NCBI RefSeq assembly: GCF_014649695.1
Contig: NZ_BMTN01000002.1
Coordinates: forward strand, 310,001-374,000
Origin: Streptomyces kurssanovii
GTDB taxonomy: Bacteria; Actinomycetota; Actinomycetes; Streptomycetales; Streptomycetaceae
Reading direction: 5' to 3'
Length of the DNA stretch: 64,000 bases
Shown: positions 61,069 through 64,000 of the stretch, piece by piece
Numbering within the stretch: position 1 is the first letter of the stretch
Layout: each line of letters begins with the position of its first letter
Notes under the pieces: model-generated
The model's input: the letters and a program-made list of their open reading frames with translations, nothing else
What the model was told of the DNA's origin: nothing
The model's database searches: none
Position numbers and translations under genes: made by a program

Positions 61069-61566
61069 GTGACCCAGACCAGCGACAACGTCACCTGGCT
61101 TACCCAGGAGGCGTACAACCAGCTCAAGGCCGAGCTGGAGTACCTGTCTGGTCCCGCGCGCACCGAGATCGCCAAGAAGATCGAGGCGGCGCGCGAGGAG
61201 GGCGACCTGCGGGAGAACGGCGGGTACCACGCGGCCAAGGAGGAGCAGGGCAAGCAGGAACTCCGTGTGCGCCAGCTGACCCAGCTCCTGGACAACGCCA
61301 AGGTCGGCGAGGCCCCGGCGGACGACGGCGTCGTCGAGCCCGGCATGGTCGTCACGATCGCCTTCGACGGCGACGAGGACGACACCCTGACGTTCCTGAT
61401 GGCGTCCCGCGAGTACGCGACCGCGGACATCGAGACGTACTCGCCGCAGTCGCCGCTGGGCGTCGGTGTGAACGGCAAGAAGGTCGGCGACGACGCCGAG
61501 TACGAACTGCCGAACGGCAAGAAGGCCGCGGTGAAGATCCTCGCGGCCAAGCCCTACTCGGGCTGA
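61069..61566 (+). CDS. greA: Transcription elongation factor GreA
   Basis: GreA rescues backtracked RNA polymerase by stimulating its transcript cleavage. The 165-residue protein has an N-terminal coiled coil with the catalytic tip acids in REEGDLRENGGYHAAKEEQ and a C-terminal FKBP-like domain (SPQSPLGVGVNGKKVGD). The start is GTG 61069 with GAGGAG 5 nt upstream. A strong hairpin follows. Confidence 0.97.
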   Translation: MTQTSDNVTWLTQEAYNQLKAELEYLSGPARTEIAKKIEAAREEGDLRENGGYHAAKEEQGKQELRVRQLTQLLDNAKVGEAPADDGVVEPGMVVTIAFDGDEDDTLTFLMASREYATADIETYSPQSPLGVGVNGKKVGDDAEYELPNGKKAAVKILAAKPYSG

Positions 61567-61580
61567 GCGGGACACAGACG

Positions 61581-61620
61581 ACGAAGGGGCCGGACCGCGG
61601 AAGCGGTCCGGCCCCTTCGT
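61581..61620. terminator. Terminator after greA
   Basis: A perfect 18-bp stem, ACGAAGGGGCCGGACCGC with its complement, and a GGAA loop lie between the convergent greA and ABC permease genes. Confidence 0.93.
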
Positions 61621-61627
61621 GCGCCGG

Positions 61628-62479
61628 TCAGGCCGTCGCGGAGCGGTACTTGCGCACCGCGAGCGTGCGGAAGAGAACGATGATCAGGACGGACCAGATC
61701 ACCGACGCCAGCACCGAATGCTGCATCGGCCAGGCGTCCGACGTGGAGACGCCCGGGTTGCCGAACAGCTCGCGGCAGGCCTGGACGGTGGCGCTGAAGG
61801 GGTTCCACTCGGCGATGTGCCGCAGCCAGGGTGTGAGATTGCTGGAGTCCACGAACGCGTTCGAGATGAACGTGACCGGGAAGAGCCAGATCAGACCGCC
61901 GGACGTGGCCGCTTCCGGCGTGCGCACGGACAGGCCGATGAGCGCACCGATCCAGGAGAAGGCGTAGCCGAGCAGGAGCAGCAGGGCGAAAGCGGCCAGC
62001 GCCTTGGGGATGCCCTCGTGCACCCGCCAGCCGACGAGCAGGGCCACGATCACGAGCACGACGACGGTGAGCGTGGTCTGCACGAGGTCGGCGAGCGTAC
62101 GGCCCGTGAGGACCGCGCCACGCGCCATGGGCAGCGAGCGGAAGCGGTCGATGAGGCCCTTGTGCATGTCGTCGGCGATGCCGGCGCCCGCGCCCGCCGT
62201 CGCGAAGGTGACGGTCTGGGCGAAGATGCCCGCCATCAGGAACTCGCGGTAGACCTCCGGGGAGGTCGAGTTCCCGATCTGCATCGAGCCGCCGAAGACG
62301 TAGCTGAACAGCACCACGAACATGACCGGCTGGATCATGCCGAAGATGATCATCTCCGGGATCCGGGTCATCCGGATCAGGTTGCGCTTGGCGACGACGA
62401 GCGAGTCGTTGACCGACTGCGCGATGCCGCCGCGGGGTCTGGGGGCCGCGATCGGGGCGGCTTCCACCTGGATGCTCAC
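61628..62479 (-). CDS. ABC-2 type permease, drug-exporter-like (DrrB family)
   Basis: The 283-residue protein has six membrane helices and the ABC-2 pattern (RNLIRMTRIPEMIIFGMIQPVMFVVLF, FLMAGIFAQTVTFATAGAGAGIADDM, DRFRSLPMARGAVLTGR). It should form the channel for the ATPase encoded just upstream. The start is GTG 62479, overlapping the ATPase stop by GTGA. Substrate unknown; related DrrAB pumps export anthracyclines and other drugs. Confidence 0.93.
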   Translation of the reverse strand: MSIQVEAAPIAAPRPRGGIAQSVNDSLVVAKRNLIRMTRIPEMIIFGMIQPVMFVVLFSYVFGGSMQIGNSTSPEVYREFLMAGIFAQTVTFATAGAGAGIADDMHKGLIDRFRSLPMARGAVLTGRTLADLVQTTLTVVVLVIVALLVGWRVHEGIPKALAAFALLLLLGYAFSWIGALIGLSVRTPEAATSGGLIWLFPVTFISNAFVDSSNLTPWLRHIAEWNPFSATVQACRELFGNPGVSTSDAWPMQHSVLASVIWSVLIIVLFRTLAVRKYRSATA

Positions 62480-63501
62480 TGCGCGGTCTCCTTCTGGGAC
62501 TTCCTGCCCTGTCCGGGCTTGCCTGCCACGGCGTCCTCGTCCTCGCCGTTGCCCTCCGCGGCCTCCGCCGCGTGGCCGGTCAGCGAGATGAAGACGTCGT
62601 CGAGGGTGGGGCGGCGCAGGCCGATGTCGTCGATCTCCACACCGCGGGCGTCGAGGTCGCGGATGACCTCGGCGAGCAGCTTGGCGCCGCCGGTGACCGG
62701 GACCGTGAGCTTGCGGGTGTGCTCGGCGACGGCGACCTCGCCCTTGCCGTAGCCGGCGAGGACCTCGCGGGCGGGCCCGATCTGCTCGGGCTCGTGGACG
62801 ACGACCTCGACGCGCTCGCCGCCCGTGCGGGCCTTGAGCTGGTCGGAGGTGCCGCGGGCGATGACCTTGCCGTGGTCGACGACGCAGATGTCGTCGGCGA
62901 GGTGGTCGGCCTCCTCCAGGTACTGGGTGGTCAGCAGCAGCGTCGTACCGCCGCCGACGAGTTCCTGGATGACCTCCCACAGCTGCTGCCGGTTGCGCGG
63001 GTCGAGGCCGGTCGTCGGCTCGTCCATGAACATCACGGGCGGGGACACGACCAGCGCCGCGGCGAGGTCGAGCCTGCGGCGCATACCGCCGGAGTAGGTC
63101 TTGGCGGGGCGGTCGGCGGCGTCGGCCAGGTTGAACCGCTCGAGCAGCTGACCTGCCCTCTTCTTCGCGTCCCTGGCGCTCATCTGGTAGAGCTGCCCGA
63201 CCATCTGGAGGTTCTCCCGGCCGGTCAGGTACTCGTCGACGGCGGCGAACTGGCCGGAAAGGCCGATCGACCGGCGCACCTCGTTGGGGTGCTTGAGGAC
63301 ATCGATGCCGGCGACGACCGCGGAGCCGCTGTCCGGCTGGAGGAGCGTGGTCAGTACGCGCACGGTGGTGGTCTTGCCGGCGCCGTTCGGGCCGAGAAGT
63401 CCGAGGACCGTGCCTTCGGGGACGTCGAGATCGACGCCGTCCAGTGCCCTTACGTCACCGAAGGTCTTGACCAGACCTTCGGCGTAGATGGCGCCTGGCA
63501 T
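62476..63501 (-). CDS. ABC transporter ATPase, drug-exporter-like (DrrA family)
   Basis: The 341-residue ATPase has Walker A GPNGAGKTTT (38-47), the ABC signature YSGGMRRRL, Walker B VMFMDEPTTGLDP and the C-terminal extension of daunorubicin-resistance type ATPases (LRRPTLDDVFISLTG). It drives export through the permease of the next gene. GGGAGA lies upstream of the ATG. Palindromes upstream suggest a specific repressor. Confidence 0.94.
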   Translation of the reverse strand: MPGAIYAEGLVKTFGDVRALDGVDLDVPEGTVLGLLGPNGAGKTTTVRVLTTLLQPDSGSAVVAGIDVLKHPNEVRRSIGLSGQFAAVDEYLTGRENLQMVGQLYQMSARDAKKRAGQLLERFNLADAADRPAKTYSGGMRRRLDLAAALVVSPPVMFMDEPTTGLDPRNRQQLWEVIQELVGGGTTLLLTTQYLEEADHLADDICVVDHGKVIARGTSDQLKARTGGERVEVVVHEPEQIGPAREVLAGYGKGEVAVAEHTRKLTVPVTGGAKLLAEVIRDLDARGVEIDDIGLRRPTLDDVFISLTGHAAEAAEGNGEDEDAVAGKPGQGRKSQKETAQ

Positions 63502-63603
63502 AGGGGGTCTCCCATGGTGACGGGTGGGGTGGAATGAGTGCTTGCGCGCGAAAGGCCGACTCGGCCGCTCCCTTGGCGGGAGCATGGCAGGGCCCACACC
63601 ATA

Positions 63604-63666
63604 ACGCGATACATCGCGTCTCTCAAGAGGGTGTCGCGTTGTCGTCCGCGCCGGGTATCGCGATAC
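63604..63666. promoter_or_regulatory. Palindromes upstream of the ABC exporter
   Basis: ACGCGA-TACA-TCGCGT (63604-63619) and GTATCGCGATAC (63655-63666) are perfect inverted repeats with related TCGCG cores, 36 nt apart. They lie in the gap before the ATPase gene on the minus strand and may be an operator pair. No regulator gene is adjacent in the window. Confidence 0.5.
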
Positions 63667-63699
63667 AGGCGCCTCGCCCTCCCGCGGGCGCGGAAGCGC

Positions 63700-64000
63700 T
63701 CAGACCATCACCGTGTAACCCGCGGCGCGCAGGGTCGCCGCGACCTCCTCGCAGTGCTCCGGACCCTTGGTCTCCAGGTGCAGCTCCACCTCCACCTCCG
63801 TGAGCCCGAGCCGCGGATCGGTCCGTACATGGCTCACATCGAGAACATTGGCATCCGCCACTGACAACAGGCCGAGAAGCCCCGCGAGCGCACCCGGCCG
63901 GTCCGTCAGCCGCAGCCGCAACGACAGGTACCTGCCCGCCGCGGCCATGCCGTGCCGGAGGATGCGCTGCATCAGCAGCGGGTCCACGTTGCCGCCCGAC
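63700..64000 (-). CDS. ilvA: Threonine dehydratase, C-terminal part
   Basis: The gene reads leftward from beyond the right edge; only the last 100 codons are seen. They begin SGGNVDP, a motif of PLP-dependent threonine ammonia-lyases, and end in an ACT domain (LSLRLRLTDRPGALAGLLGLL to AATLRAAGYTVMV) that often binds an amino acid. The enzyme converts threonine to 2-oxobutyrate and ammonia. The single ACT domain fits the biosynthetic/catabolic short form. Which of the two is not decidable here. Confidence 0.9.
   Translation of the reverse strand, partial: SGGNVDPLLMQRILRHGMAAAGRYLSLRLRLTDRPGALAGLLGLLSVADANVLDVSHVRTDPRLGLTEVEVELHLETKGPEHCEEVAATLRAAGYTVMV

Overview
The window is high-GC actinobacterial DNA, almost certainly from the chromosome of a Streptomyces. 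The evidence is third-codon-position GC bias throughout, chaplins and a rodlin (spore-surface proteins of this group), a mycothiol conjugate amidase, a GTP-dependent PEP carboxykinase, a DasR-type operator in front of a chitinase, and GTG/TTG/CTG starts with ATGA or GTGA overlaps. No rRNA, tRNA, CRISPR array, insertion sequence or phage gene was seen.

Layout. (1) 1-8.6 kb, minus strand: a complete tad (type IVb pilus) assembly operon, in transcription order cpaB/rcpC, cpaE/tadZ, two tadE-like pseudopilins, tadA/cpaF, tadB, tadC, flp, a tadG-like protein and a lipoprotein cut by the left edge. A conserved gene with a C-terminal zinc ribbon lies upstream. (2) 8.7-15.5 kb: a secreted GH18 chitinase with a DasR-like site inside its promoter, a divergent Nramp-type transporter, a secreted M14 carboxypeptidase, and two unknown proteins, one carrying an 87-bp perfect tandem repeat. 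(3) 15.5-22.6 kb: a catabolic locus with a GntP permease, RidA, an IclR regulator and a PfkB sugar kinase on minus, and a D-serine dehydratase-like enzyme and a D-aminoacylase on plus. A nested inverted repeat lies between the last two. (4) 22.8-27.2 kb: RmlA, a secreted collagen-like protein, a glycosyltransferase-methyltransferase fusion and a TPR protein, flanked by long non-coding stretches. (5) 27.2-32.2 kb: an aerial-development island with a two-Cys chaplin, DUF5949, small secreted proteins, a rodlin remnant, VKOR, an intact rodlin and a Cys-less chaplin. Two genes here have near-consensus sigma-BldN promoters. (6) 32.2-44 kb: an HemK-like methyltransferase, an alanine-type aminotransferase, a small unknown, a secreted propeller/Ig protein, pckG, a hemolysin III protein, an MFS exporter with its TetR repressor, and a secreted NlpC/P60 protein. 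(7) 44-50.7 kb: a four-gene minus-strand operon making a CslA-like synthase, a PMT-like membrane glycosyltransferase, a GT2-GtrA protein and a secreted galactose-oxidase-like protein. (8) 50.9-64 kb: a thioredoxin-domain protein, a broken HTH gene containing near-pure poly-C tracts, a DHFR-like reductase, an AraC regulator, a STAND/TPR protein, a small membrane protein, mca, a DUF4307 protein, greA, a drug-type ABC exporter, and the 3' end of threonine dehydratase.

How the genes fit together. The surface theme is strong: Tad pili, chaplins/rodlin with a VKOR that could make their disulfides, a collagen-like protein beside glycan-modifying enzymes, and a glycan synthase/oxidase operon all build or modify the outside of the hypha or spore. 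The 15.5-22.6 kb locus reads as N-acyl-D-amino acid breakdown: the deacylase frees a D-amino acid, the PLP enzyme eliminates its side chain, and RidA hydrolyses the reactive imine. Functions are inferred from sequence motifs and family knowledge; no database search was run.
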